64,000 nucleotides of DNA from Aequorivita antarctica (GTDB lineage Bacteria; Bacteroidota; Bacteroidia; Flavobacteriales; Flavobacteriaceae): NCBI RefSeq assembly GCF_007997155.1, contig NZ_VORT01000004.1, forward strand, positions 124,001 to 188,000. The letters run 5' to 3'. The notes beneath the pieces are model-generated. The model did not search any database, was not told the origin of the DNA, and saw only the letters and a program-made list of their open reading frames with translations. The position numbers and the translations under genes are program-made. This document shows, piece by piece, positions 8,954 through 17,950 of the stretch. Position 1 is the stretch's first letter, and every line of letters starts with the position of its first letter.

Positions 8954-10459
8954 ATGAAAGTATTTACTTTTTTTACTTTAGTTTTTATTTCACTCAATGC
9001 CACTGCACAAAGTTTTTCTTGGGGTTTTCCCTTTGGGAGAGCCGATGAAACAGAAAAAGACATAACTCATGTAGTGACCGAGGACAAGATTTATAGGATT
9101 TCTTCAAAATATGATTTAGGCACTTTTAACCAAAAAATAACGGTGGATCAGTTTTCATTGAATGATTTGGAAAAAAGCGGAAGCATTGATTTATCTGTAG
9201 AGCAGCCTATGATGGGCGTGGCAAGTTTGACCTTTAACAGTATGTTTCAAAAAGAAGGTTCAGCATTTATCTTTTTCTACACAGATTATGACCGAAAAAC
9301 CAAAAAGAACAACTTGCTTTTTCGGGAAGTGGACATCAATTCTGGAAAGTTGGGCGAGCTACAGACAGTAATGGAAATGGATACGAACGATGGTAGGTTC
9401 GTGATCTCCCAAAGTGATAATAAACAATATTTTGCCGTTTTAAAAGAGCTTCCGTATGCCAAAAAATCCAATGAAAAAGTGGAGTTATTTCTATTGGATG
9501 ACAAAGCAGGAATTCTAAAGGAAACAACCCAGGAATTTGAATTTGAGGACAAACGCGACAAACAGCACTCACTCTATGTTTCCAATGAAGGGCAGGTAAT
9601 TTTGGTGAAAAAAGTTGATGAGAAAAAGGAAAAGCCTTACCTCAATTTATATACTTGGAACACAGCCGAAAACACGGTTTCCTCTATTTCCCTAAAACAG
9701 CAGGACGATTATCAAATCCCACAATTTGAAGGGAAATTTCACGAAAGCAATTTTTACTTTTTAGCAATTTTGACATATGAAAAATCAAGCAACTTCGGTC
9801 TGAAGATAGATATGAATGGTAGAAACTCCGGCGTTGGTGCTAATGGTATCTTGGCCTTAAAAATAGATAGTATGGGAAAGGTGGTCTTTAATCAAAGAAA
9901 TGATTTTGAGAAAATAATTGCCAACTTAAATCTAAAGGATTTTCTTTTTGATAGTACTGGAATATGGGCTATTTATGATCGTATGTATGTTGAAAAAAAA
10001 TCAAAATCCAGCAATTTGACCGATGGTGATTTCAGTTATGATTACAGTTATTTGAATAATGGATTTGTAATAAACAAACTTGATATAAATACTGGGAAAT
10101 TGGAGTGGTCAAAAACTATTGATACTGCAGAGCCCAATACAACAAATGACAATGGCGATTTTCTCTCCACGCTATTTTATCTTGATGGCTCCAATTTGGT
10201 TTTGCTTTACAACGAAACAATGGATTTGAACAAGGCAAAAGTTCATGTTATTTTCAATCGTCGCTTTCCCATTAAAGAAGTCATTTCCGCTTCAGGCGAA
10301 ACAGTGTCCCGCGAGGCATTGCTTTCAGCAGGTATTGGTGTTACTAAAGAGGAAGAATTTGAACTTAACACACAATTCCTCATTCCAGTTTCAAAAAACA
10401 CTTTTATTCTTCGCGCCAGTAATAGAGCGGAATATAAATATGGAAAGATGAAGTTTTAA
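8954..10459 (+). CDS. Secreted hypothetical protein, possible beta-propeller
   Basis: The 501-residue protein has an N-terminal signal peptide ending around LNATAQ and a long mature region made of repeated strand-like units (DINSGKLGELQ, DINTGKLEWSKT, LYTWNTAENTVS), suggesting a beta-propeller-like or WD/PQQ-like fold. No catalytic residues are apparent. It starts 6 bases after the other secreted protein, so they are co-transcribed. Function is unknown. A broken small frame follows immediately (10465-10674), which suggests that the operon once had a third gene. Confidence 0.7.
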   Translation: MKVFTFFTLVFISLNATAQSFSWGFPFGRADETEKDITHVVTEDKIYRISSKYDLGTFNQKITVDQFSLNDLEKSGSIDLSVEQPMMGVASLTFNSMFQKEGSAFIFFYTDYDRKTKKNNLLFREVDINSGKLGELQTVMEMDTNDGRFVISQSDNKQYFAVLKELPYAKKSNEKVELFLLDDKAGILKETTQEFEFEDKRDKQHSLYVSNEGQVILVKKVDEKKEKPYLNLYTWNTAENTVSSISLKQQDDYQIPQFEGKFHESNFYFLAILTYEKSSNFGLKIDMNGRNSGVGANGILALKIDSMGKVVFNQRNDFEKIIANLNLKDFLFDSTGIWAIYDRMYVEKKSKSSNLTDGDFSYDYSYLNNGFVINKLDINTGKLEWSKTIDTAEPNTTNDNGDFLSTLFYLDGSNLVLLYNETMDLNKAKVHVIFNRRFPIKEVISASGETVSREALLSAGIGVTKEEEFELNTQFLIPVSKNTFILRASNRAEYKYGKMKF

Positions 10460-10464
10460 GGAAG

Positions 10465-10674
10465 ATGAGATTCTTCTCGTTTATTGCTTTAATTATCAGG
10501 TATTATGACGAGGACTACATAATTTAAAGATATAGCCAAAGCTTGCCAAAGCTCGTTCAGGAGCTATCAAGTCCTCTAAGAAATGAATATTTTGACGAAT
10601 TAGAAAACTGGATATTATCTATTGAATCTATGGTGATTTTTAAAACAAGACCTGAGGTTAGAATCTTGAGGTAA
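10465..10674 (+). pseudogene. Broken third ORF of the secreted-protein operon
   Basis: An ATG at 10465, five bases after the previous stop, opens a frame starting MRFFSFIALIIRYYDEDYII. It stops at TAA 10525-10527 but stays open in the same frame to TAA 10672-10674 (SLPKLVQELSSPLRNEYFDE and onward). The sequence beyond the stop looks coding. A single nonsense mutation in a roughly 69-codon gene would explain it, but chance cannot be ruled out. The remaining 130 bases before hipB contain no gene. Confidence 0.35.
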
Positions 10675-10807
10675 TGATTTTTTTTCGTTTGCAATTCTGT
10701 GGACGAAACAAAAATAATTTTCACCTATGTTTTCGATTGAGTAGCAAGACTATAGATGTTGCTTATTAAATACAAAATAACTATATTTGTTGTAAATAAG
10801 CATCATT

Positions 10808-11095
10808 ATGAGTTCTAAAAAAGCAATAGTCCTTCCAAAGTATCGAAAAATATTCGCACAAATAGGAGAAAATATAAAGCTTGCACGTAAAAGAAGGAAA
10901 CTCACCGCCGAACAGGTTTCGGAACGAGCAGGGATTCACAGGACTACTTTATACCGAATCGAGAAAGGCGATCCAGCAGTTGCCCTTGGATTATATTTTA
11001 ATGTTTTTAGAGTACTTAACCTACAGGATGATTTTCTTAAATTGGCGGTAGATGATACGTTTGGTAGAAAATTGCAAGATCTTGATCTATTATAA
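10808..11095 (+). CDS. HipB-like XRE antitoxin
   Basis: This 95-residue protein is an XRE helix-turn-helix regulator: the DNA-binding core runs from about residue 14 to 70 (IGENIKLARKRRKLTAEQVSERAG, then HRTTLYRIEKG). It lies 5 bases before a HipA-type kinase gene, the standard antitoxin-toxin order. The family binds and neutralises its HipA partner and represses the operon. The gene begins about 20 bases after a TTTGTTGTAAATAAG stretch that may hold the promoter. The fit is good for motif and context, although HipB proteins vary. Confidence 0.88.
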   Translation: MSSKKAIVLPKYRKIFAQIGENIKLARKRRKLTAEQVSERAGIHRTTLYRIEKGDPAVALGLYFNVFRVLNLQDDFLKLAVDDTFGRKLQDLDLL

Positions 11096-11100
11096 ATATT

Positions 11101-12351
11101 ATGGCGAAAGGAAAATTTGACATATACGTGTTTGCAGATTGGGCGGCACTTGAGAATCCAACTTTGGTCGGAATCCTTTCCGCTCATTTTGCCAAGGGCA
11201 AAAAAGCTTTTAGTTTTGAGTATGATAAAGATTGGTTGAAAACTGATGCGCAACGATTACTAGATCCAGATATTGAATTCTATCCAGGGCCCCAATACCC
11301 AACCAACAAAGAGAATTTCGGAATCTTTTTGGACAGTATGCCCGATACTTGGGGGAAAACTTTAATGAAACGTCGAGCGGCACAAGACGCTAGGACTAGG
11401 GGAGAGAAGGCAAAGAAGCTGTATGAAATAGATTACCTTCTTGGGGTCTATGATGAGAGTAGGATGGGGGCTTTACGCTTTAAAACAACACTGAACGGTC
11501 CCTTTTTGGACAATGACGATCAAAGTCCGACACCGCCTTGGTCCTCGCTAGGGGAGCTTCAGGAAGCGGTTAATCAATTGGAAGGTGATGATCAAAGTGA
11601 TGCTATTAGAAAATGGCTGGCTGTCTTGATTGCGCCTGGTTCCTCTTTAGGTGGGGCCCGACCCAAAGCAAATATTCTGGACGCCAATAAAAATCTATGG
11701 ATTGCGAAGTTTCCATCAAAAGCGGATACGATAGACAAAGCTGCTTGGGAATTTCTGGCTTATAAACTTGCCATAGCCGCAGGGATTGAAATGGCGGAAT
11801 CTTGTATAGAGCAGGTGAGTGGCCAATACCACACTTTTATGACCAAACGTTTTGATAGGGACAACGGAAAACGCGTTCATTTTGCCTCGGCAATGACAAT
11901 GACAGGGAAGACTGAAGATTCTATCAAGGATAGCGCGCCCAGTTATTTGGAAATTGTTGAGTTTATAGAGAATTACGGAGTTGATGTAAAAGCCAATCTA
12001 CATCAACTATGGCGCCGTATAGTATTTAATATTGCTATTTCTAATACGGATGATCATTTAGGGAATCACGGGTTTATCCTTAAAGAAAAGGGTTGGGTAT
12101 TATCACCTGCTTATGATTTAAATCCGTCTGTAGAGAAGGATGGCTTATCCCTGAATATTGATATGGAAGATAATGCCTTAGATTTTGAACTGGCGAAAAG
12201 TGTGGGGGCGTATTTTCGATTGAATGAAGCTGAAATGGAAAATATTTTGAATGAGATGAGGACTGTGGTTAAGGATTGGGAACAAGTTGCTATTGGAATT
12301 GGTATTAAAAGACGGGAGATTGAGATAATGGAGGGGGCTTTTAGGGGGTGA
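11101..12351 (+). CDS. HipA-like serine/threonine kinase toxin
   Basis: The 416-residue protein has the HipA layout: an N-terminal subdomain 1, the glycine-rich loop GSSLGGARPKA near residue 180, the lysine strand LWIAKFPS, the segment FMTKRFDRD, the catalytic loop SNTDDHLGNHG around 313-323 and the metal-binding motif SPAYDLNPS around 335-343. HipA kinases phosphorylate aminoacyl-tRNA synthetases or similar targets and stop growth. Since both key motifs are intact it is probably active. It forms a toxin-antitoxin pair with the preceding XRE gene and may stabilise the element or act in defence. Confidence 0.92.
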   Translation: MAKGKFDIYVFADWAALENPTLVGILSAHFAKGKKAFSFEYDKDWLKTDAQRLLDPDIEFYPGPQYPTNKENFGIFLDSMPDTWGKTLMKRRAAQDARTRGEKAKKLYEIDYLLGVYDESRMGALRFKTTLNGPFLDNDDQSPTPPWSSLGELQEAVNQLEGDDQSDAIRKWLAVLIAPGSSLGGARPKANILDANKNLWIAKFPSKADTIDKAAWEFLAYKLAIAAGIEMAESCIEQVSGQYHTFMTKRFDRDNGKRVHFASAMTMTGKTEDSIKDSAPSYLEIVEFIENYGVDVKANLHQLWRRIVFNIAISNTDDHLGNHGFILKEKGWVLSPAYDLNPSVEKDGLSLNIDMEDNALDFELAKSVGAYFRLNEAEMENILNEMRTVVKDWEQVAIGIGIKRREIEIMEGAFRG

Positions 12352-12516
12352 GAGCTCAAAGTCGGGAGACTTTATTCAGCAGGGTCTTTGACGGTCCAAG
12401 CATGACAGTTTCGGTTTCAAAGGATCGCCGCCAAAGGAGAGTGAAATAATAAAACGCTCTTTCTAAATAGTCTTTTACGGATGAATTGAGAAAAACATTA
12501 AGATTTTCTAGAGGGG

Positions 12517-12536
12517 TTTTATCTTTAAAGATAAAA
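12517..12536. promoter_or_regulatory. Perfect 20-bp palindrome upstream of the HEPN gene
   Basis: TTTTATCTTTAAAGATAAAA is self-complementary and lies 40 bases before the ATG at 12576 and 165 bases after hipA. It may be an operator for the following gene or part of a terminator for hipA; there is no clear T-run. Confidence 0.35.
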
Positions 12537-12575
12537 TGTAAAGCCAACTCAACATTAAGAAATACTATAATAAAA

Positions 12576-13364
12576 ATGGATAAAAAAAATGAAATACCGA
12601 ATTGGGAATTAGAACCATATCAAGAATTTGGTACGGATATACGTAACCTTTATAATTACTTTAATCAGTTTAAGAATTGTATCACTTTTAATTCAAATTT
12701 ACCACAGCTTTTTGATGTTTTAAATGAAGCCGCGAGTTTAATCGATACAGAAGTTGATAGTTTAGATAGGGATTCAGCACAAACTACCGCAGACTTTGCC
12801 CAAATTGAATTAGAGAATGACTTTTCATTTATTCATGGGCAGTGGTCCATTTTATTATACACGAATTTAGAGGCTTTAGTAAAGAAATTGGTAATAAATA
12901 ATATCATTCACACAGATTTTGAGGAATTAGATGTTTTTAAGAAAATTAAATTAGGAAAATTTTCAGACCTCAGTTTGCCAATGAGATATGATTCAATTTA
13001 TCGTCATTACGAATTTAAAGTTTCAAGTGGCAAAGGTTATGGAATAAAAAGGTTCGAAGCCATATTAAGACCGTTTGGGTATGATTGGGAATCAAGAGAT
13101 ATAACTTGTGAAAAAATTAATGAGTTGGCACAAGTTAGAAATCTTTTATTACATCGAAATGGAGTTGTCGATAGTTCTTTCATCGAGAAATGTCCCTGGC
13201 TTAAATTTTCACAAAGAGAAAAGATCAATGTTAGCTATGAAATGTATTTATCTTATTTTAGGGCAATAACAGATTTTGCAGTTTGTTTACGTCATAGGAT
13301 AAGAGAGCGAAATGGTGAGAACATAGAACTTATCAAGAATGAATACGAAAAAAACTTTATCTAA
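12576..13364 (+). CDS. HEPN-domain protein, probable RNase
   Basis: I chose ATG 12576 (262 residues); the frame is open further upstream to 12486, but that part overlaps the palindrome and does not look coding. The protein is helical, and at about residues 188-193 carries RNLLLH, the R-x4-H motif of HEPN ribonucleases, within INELAQVRNLLLHRNGVV. HEPN RNases cut RNA in abortive infection, toxin-antitoxin and CRISPR effectors. It may belong to the MAE_28990/MAE_18760-like HEPN group, but that is from memory. No antitoxin partner is adjacent; it stands between HipBA and an ApeA-like protein, so a solo defence role is likely. Confidence 0.65.
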   Translation: MDKKNEIPNWELEPYQEFGTDIRNLYNYFNQFKNCITFNSNLPQLFDVLNEAASLIDTEVDSLDRDSAQTTADFAQIELENDFSFIHGQWSILLYTNLEALVKKLVINNIIHTDFEELDVFKKIKLGKFSDLSLPMRYDSIYRHYEFKVSSGKGYGIKRFEAILRPFGYDWESRDITCEKINELAQVRNLLLHRNGVVDSSFIEKCPWLKFSQREKINVSYEMYLSYFRAITDFAVCLRHRIRERNGENIELIKNEYEKNFI

Positions 13365-13458
13365 AATCTTTTGAAAATCATTTGAGATTAAAGAACTCTG
13401 TAGCACAAGAAATTTACAAAATAGACAATTTCAATTATTACAGGTTTTCTATGGAAAA

Positions 13459-13622
13459 CATCTTTTAAAAAGATTGAAACTAAAATTTGCCTGTTGCGTA
13501 TTGTTATAGGAGGCTTATATGTAGTGCTTACTTTCTTACTAATATTGTTTGCATTGTATGCAGCTGATAATATTCAGTGGATTGATTTATCATCTTGGAT
13601 AACTTGGATATATTTTATCTAG
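13459..13622 (+). CDS. Possible small membrane protein without ATG start
   Basis: A frame of about 50 codons ends at TAG 13620-13622 and contains one strong membrane segment (VIGGLYVVLTFLLILFALYA) followed by an amphipathic WIDLSSWITWIYFI tail. No ATG is present; a TTG would have to be used. It overlaps the end of the ApeA-like gene tail to tail. It could be a true small membrane protein or a chance hydrophobic frame in AT-rich DNA. Confidence 0.2.
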
Positions 13623-15060
13623 GAATTTGTCTATTAATATCTGGATTAGAGTCGATTCTGTCTGCGATTTGGGTATGTTCCATACCAATAGAATCCAAGA
13701 TGCATATACAAAGTAGCGCCTGCGAAAATCCATATAATGAGTTCAAGTCTTCTCCTTGAAAGGTCTTGTTTATTTTACCGTGAGAAAGTTTATGTCTGTA
13801 CTCTTTTGCCTTATAAGGGTATGATTTAATTAAAGCCTTGTTTGCTCTAAGACTTATTAAAATATCTAAATATTTATCACATAGAAATTTAAGTTTATAT
13901 GACAAATTTGCCTGTTTCGGGAATCTTAAGTGATTGCCTACCCATTGTTTTAATTCCTTTGATTCTATGGCATTATAAACCTTTTGTCTTTCTGCTATGA
14001 AAGTCTCGTTTATATATTTGTATTCTGGATTCAAGTAATCATAATAGGCCTCTAAACCTTGTATCAAGTTCAAATAACGGTTATTAAAATTAACATTAGA
14101 AATAGCACCATCCTTGCCCCAGTCTATTGTATCAAGATAAAAATCATATATAGGTTGTAAATTTTGGTTTTGAAACCAATTTTTCATAAAATTATTTAAA
14201 GAATCTTCAGACTCTGTCCAACCACTAAAAAGTAACCAGTTTTGATTTAATTTACGTCGATTTTCAAATGGCTTTTGATTTAAGGTAAGACGACTGTAAA
14301 TATAAGTGTGCCCCATATTTTTCTCTACGTCATCTGATTTTTGAAGTATTAAATTTGTGTGTTGATGATGATTCTTGATGTTCTCAAAATCAATTTTCGC
14401 ACTTTTAATGATGAAGGCTAATTTCCTACGTGAAGAAAACTCCATCATTTTTTGAAGTGTGACACAATCTTGATATATCCTATCAATATCAACAGTTTTA
14501 TTATAGTTGAACTTAAGGTGGTTGCTGTGCTTGACTTCATAATTTTTGCTCATTGAAAATGTATGTCTTTTTGAGTCAACAATATCAATGCTCAGTTCAT
14601 CATCAATTCTAAACGTATTTGAAATTTTCACATATTCATTTCTTGGATTCTCCTCTTCATAATTCCTACTATTCCATCCGTTGTAGAAATTATCAGAATT
14701 TGGATATAAAACTTCAATATGATTAAACTTCAAATGAGTTCTTTGTAAGATATGAACATAATTAAAAACAAATTGAACACTGTAATGCAACTGGTATAAA
14801 TCCCCACCTATGGGTGCTAATTTTGAAAATGAGCAAGCAAAAAGAGTTATGTCGCCTAAGGGACTATTACTTGTATCGCCCAAGATAAGCTCAACATTAT
14901 TATCTTCTCGTTTTGTATTTGCAAACTCAAATTTGTTACCACTCAAATAGGAAGTAGTAAATAATTGTAGGGTTATCGTACTTTTATTGTCCTCCAGAAA
15001 TAATTTACCGGGTATCTTATTTTCTGAATTTGGTAAATACCAGAGACCCGATTCTTTCAT
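13615..15060 (-). CDS. ApeA-like HEPN abortive-infection protein
   Basis: The 481-residue protein starts with GLWYLPNSENKIPGKLFLED, which matches the N-terminal domain described for ApeA-type proteins, and has the HEPN active-site motif RHKLSH at about residues 422-427, inside a C-terminal helical domain. ApeA is a single-gene anti-phage protein in which HEPN nuclease activity is thought to stop infected cells. The middle region is mixed alpha/beta with no recognised domain. The gene stands alone on the minus strand inside the defence island. The motif is intact. The family match is from memory, but layout and length agree well. Confidence 0.8.
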   Translation of the reverse strand: MKESGLWYLPNSENKIPGKLFLEDNKSTITLQLFTTSYLSGNKFEFANTKREDNNVELILGDTSNSPLGDITLFACSFSKLAPIGGDLYQLHYSVQFVFNYVHILQRTHLKFNHIEVLYPNSDNFYNGWNSRNYEEENPRNEYVKISNTFRIDDELSIDIVDSKRHTFSMSKNYEVKHSNHLKFNYNKTVDIDRIYQDCVTLQKMMEFSSRRKLAFIIKSAKIDFENIKNHHQHTNLILQKSDDVEKNMGHTYIYSRLTLNQKPFENRRKLNQNWLLFSGWTESEDSLNNFMKNWFQNQNLQPIYDFYLDTIDWGKDGAISNVNFNNRYLNLIQGLEAYYDYLNPEYKYINETFIAERQKVYNAIESKELKQWVGNHLRFPKQANLSYKLKFLCDKYLDILISLRANKALIKSYPYKAKEYRHKLSHGKINKTFQGEDLNSLYGFSQALLCICILDSIGMEHTQIADRIDSNPDINRQIPR

Positions 15061-15571
15061 ATTTGTAACTTTTATAGCTGAAGCATTATTCAGAGATTAG
15101 TATTATTCAAATATGCCGAAATAAAATTTAACGTTATTGAGGAATCCCTCAAAAGAATGACTTTTTCTTTTTGTAATATTAGACTTTGTTAAGTTTTTTG
15201 GATTGACCCATTCCGTCAGCCAGCGGTGTTTTTATGCCGATTAAGATTTCTTTCTGCGACCATTTTCCTCTTAATTATTAATTGGCGGTTTGATTTAAAA
15301 TTGTTGCTAGGGGAAAGGGCTCTTGATTCTTTAAAATATCCTTATTATTATATAGTTAATTATGTTTTCATTTATTTCCCGTTAATCTCTTAATGTTGCA
15401 TAATACAGACAAGTTTTCATTTCTCTTAATTCCAGATTTAGGAAAACTGTTAAAATCCCCTTAAAATAAACTGTATATTTGAGGGAATTTACAAGGCTTT
15501 CACCCGTTTACGGAATCCCTCAAAGAAGTGAAGTGGCATTAATATATATTTGAAGGTTAATCAAATTGTCT
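15061..15571. other. Intergenic region between the ApeA-like gene and hsdR
   Basis: No gene is seen in these 511 bases. It holds a small hairpin, TTGAGG (15138-15143) with CCTCAA (15148-15153), and the 13-base sequence GGAATCCCTCAAA twice, at 15141 and 15512. A TATATTTG minus-7 box at 15545-15552 lies 20 bases before the hsdR ATG and probably drives the restriction operon. Confidence 0.5.
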
Positions 15572-17950
15572 ATGAAGAAAAAAGACTTATCAGAATCCGA
15601 CATAAAAGCAAAGTTTATCACTCCTGCCATCTTGAAGGCTGGATGGGATGAGCATACGCAGCTAGGTCGCGAGATTTTCTTCACTGACGGTCGGATCTAT
15701 GTGAAAGGTAAACTGACCGCAAGAGGAAAGCGAAAGTTTGCAGATTACATTCTGTTTTATAAACCCAATGTTCCTATTGCGGTAATTGAGGCAAAAGACA
15801 ATAAACACTCTGTTAGAGGTGGCATTCAACAAGCACTTGGATATGGAAATACTTTAGATATTCCCTTTGTCTTCAGTAGTAATGGAGATGGGTTTTATTT
15901 TCACGACAAAACAGCCACCGATGGCGAAATAGAAAGAGAGATTACTTTAGATGAATTTCCGAGTCCCGAAGAATTATGGACCAAGTACAAAAGATATAAG
16001 GGAATAGAAGCTGAGGAAGTTCAAGAAATAATTTCCCAAGATTATTTTCAAGATGGTTCTGGCTGTTCGCCACGATACTATCAACAAAATGCAGTAAACA
16101 GAACTATTGAGGCAGTTGCGAAGAAACAGCAACGAATCATTCTAGTGATGGCAACTGGAACAGGAAAAACATATACTGCGTTTCAGATCATTTATAGATT
16201 GTGGAAAAGTGGCGCAAAAAAGCGCATTTTGTTTTTAGCAGATCGTACGGCATTAATCGACCAAACCGCAAGAGGAGATTTTAGGCACTTTAAGGATGCT
16301 ATGACCATCATCAAACACAAGCAGATTGATACTGCCTACAATGTTTATTTAGCACTCTATCAAGGTCTGTCGGACAGTTATGGTACTGATGCTTATAAAC
16401 AATTTAGTCGTGAGTTTTTCGACTTGGTGATTATTGACGAATGCCACAGAGGAAGTGCGAAAGAAGATAGCAAATGGAGAGAAATATTAGAATACTTTAA
16501 TACTGCAACACATATTGGTTTAACCGCCACTCCAAAGGAAACAACAGAAGTTTCTAGTACAGAATACTTTGGAGAACCGATTTACACCTATTCCTTAAAA
16601 CAGGGAATTGACGACGGGTTTTTAGCGCCTTACAAAGTGGTTAAAGTAACATTGGACATAGATGCCGAAGGATGGCGACCACCGAAAGGATTTTTAGATA
16701 AGGAAGGCAATCCTGTGGAAGATAGGATTTACAATAGAACAGATTTTGATAAAAATATTGTTGTAGAAGAAAGACGAAAAGTAGTCGCTGCGAAAATCAC
16801 CGAATTTCTAAAAGGCTATGATCGTTTTGCAAAAAGTATTGTTTTCTGTATTGACATAGAGCACGCGGAAGGAATGCGAACCGCTCTGGTGAATGCAAAC
16901 GCTGATTTATTTGCGGAAAACAACAAATACATAATGCAAATCACTGGCGACAATCAAGAAGGAAAACGAGAGCTGGACAACTTTATCAATCCAAGTGAAA
17001 CGTATCCTGTTATCGCCACAACCTCGAAATTAATGACCACTGGTATTGATGCCCAAACCTGTAAATTAATTGTTTTGGATAGCAATATTGGTTCAATGAC
17101 CGAATTCAAACAGATTATTGGCCGAGGTACTAGAATCAATGAAGAATATGGCAAGACCTATTTTACAATAATAGATTTTAGAAATGTCACCAATCTTTTT
17201 GCCGACCCTGATTTTGATGGAGATCCAGTAATGATAAAAGTTGTAAGTGAAGATGAAGATCTATCAGGAACAGAAGATGAAACAGATGACAATCCAATTA
17301 TTGACATAGATGGAGAAGAGGTTGAATTTCCTGAAACACCTGATTATCCTGAAATTCAAGGTGGCGGTGATATTGCAGAAGAGCCAAGAGCTAAAATACG
17401 TGTTGATGGTGTACTAGTGAAGATTGTAAATGAAAGAGTTCAGTATTTAGGCTCGGATGGAAAAATCATTACAGAATCATTAAAAGATTACACCAAAAAG
17501 AGCATTACCAAACAATACAAAACCTTAGAGTCTTTCTTAAACACGTGGAACAATGCGGATAAGAAGAAAGTCATTGTAAGAGAATTGGAAGAACAAGGCA
17601 TCTTCTTTGAAGCGTTACAAGAAGAGGTAGGGAAAGAGTTTGATCCGTTCGATTTGATATGTCATGTAGCTTTTGAATCAAAACCCTTGACAAGAAAGGA
17701 AAGGGCTGAAAATGTGAAAAAACGCAACTATTTTACCAAATATGGCGATCAAGCCCAATTGGTGTTAAACAGCCTATTGGATAAATATGCCCAAGATGGT
17801 TTAATTACGATAGGTAGCACAGAGGTATTAAAACTCGATCCATTAAATAAATTAGGCACTGCAATGGAGTTAGTAAAAGCCTTCGGTGGTAAAACACAGT
17901 ATATGGAAGCATTAAAAGAATTAGAACAAGAACTATACAAATTAGCATAA
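15572..17950 (+). CDS. hsdR: Type I restriction enzyme subunit R (EcoEI-like)
   Basis: I chose ATG 15572 (792 residues) rather than an upstream TTG. The N-terminal nuclease domain has FADYILFYKPNVPIAVIEAKDNK (acidic-ExK core near residue 74). The helicase part has Walker A ATGTGKT at about 193-199, the DECH box at about 289, and TATP near 318. The C-terminal third fits the EcoEI R family. HsdR translocates and cuts unmethylated DNA in complex with M and S. The gene stops directly before hsdM. All key motifs are present, so the enzyme is probably functional. Confidence 0.95.
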   Translation: MKKKDLSESDIKAKFITPAILKAGWDEHTQLGREIFFTDGRIYVKGKLTARGKRKFADYILFYKPNVPIAVIEAKDNKHSVRGGIQQALGYGNTLDIPFVFSSNGDGFYFHDKTATDGEIEREITLDEFPSPEELWTKYKRYKGIEAEEVQEIISQDYFQDGSGCSPRYYQQNAVNRTIEAVAKKQQRIILVMATGTGKTYTAFQIIYRLWKSGAKKRILFLADRTALIDQTARGDFRHFKDAMTIIKHKQIDTAYNVYLALYQGLSDSYGTDAYKQFSREFFDLVIIDECHRGSAKEDSKWREILEYFNTATHIGLTATPKETTEVSSTEYFGEPIYTYSLKQGIDDGFLAPYKVVKVTLDIDAEGWRPPKGFLDKEGNPVEDRIYNRTDFDKNIVVEERRKVVAAKITEFLKGYDRFAKSIVFCIDIEHAEGMRTALVNANADLFAENNKYIMQITGDNQEGKRELDNFINPSETYPVIATTSKLMTTGIDAQTCKLIVLDSNIGSMTEFKQIIGRGTRINEEYGKTYFTIIDFRNVTNLFADPDFDGDPVMIKVVSEDEDLSGTEDETDDNPIIDIDGEEVEFPETPDYPEIQGGGDIAEEPRAKIRVDGVLVKIVNERVQYLGSDGKIITESLKDYTKKSITKQYKTLESFLNTWNNADKKKVIVRELEEQGIFFEALQEEVGKEFDPFDLICHVAFESKPLTRKERAENVKKRNYFTKYGDQAQLVLNSLLDKYAQDGLITIGSTEVLKLDPLNKLGTAMELVKAFGGKTQYMEALKELEQELYKLA

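Noticed and set aside
12486-12575. Longer N-terminus for the HEPN protein
   Set aside because: The extra 30 codons run through a perfect palindrome and a basic low-complexity segment, while ATG 12576 gives a normal start.
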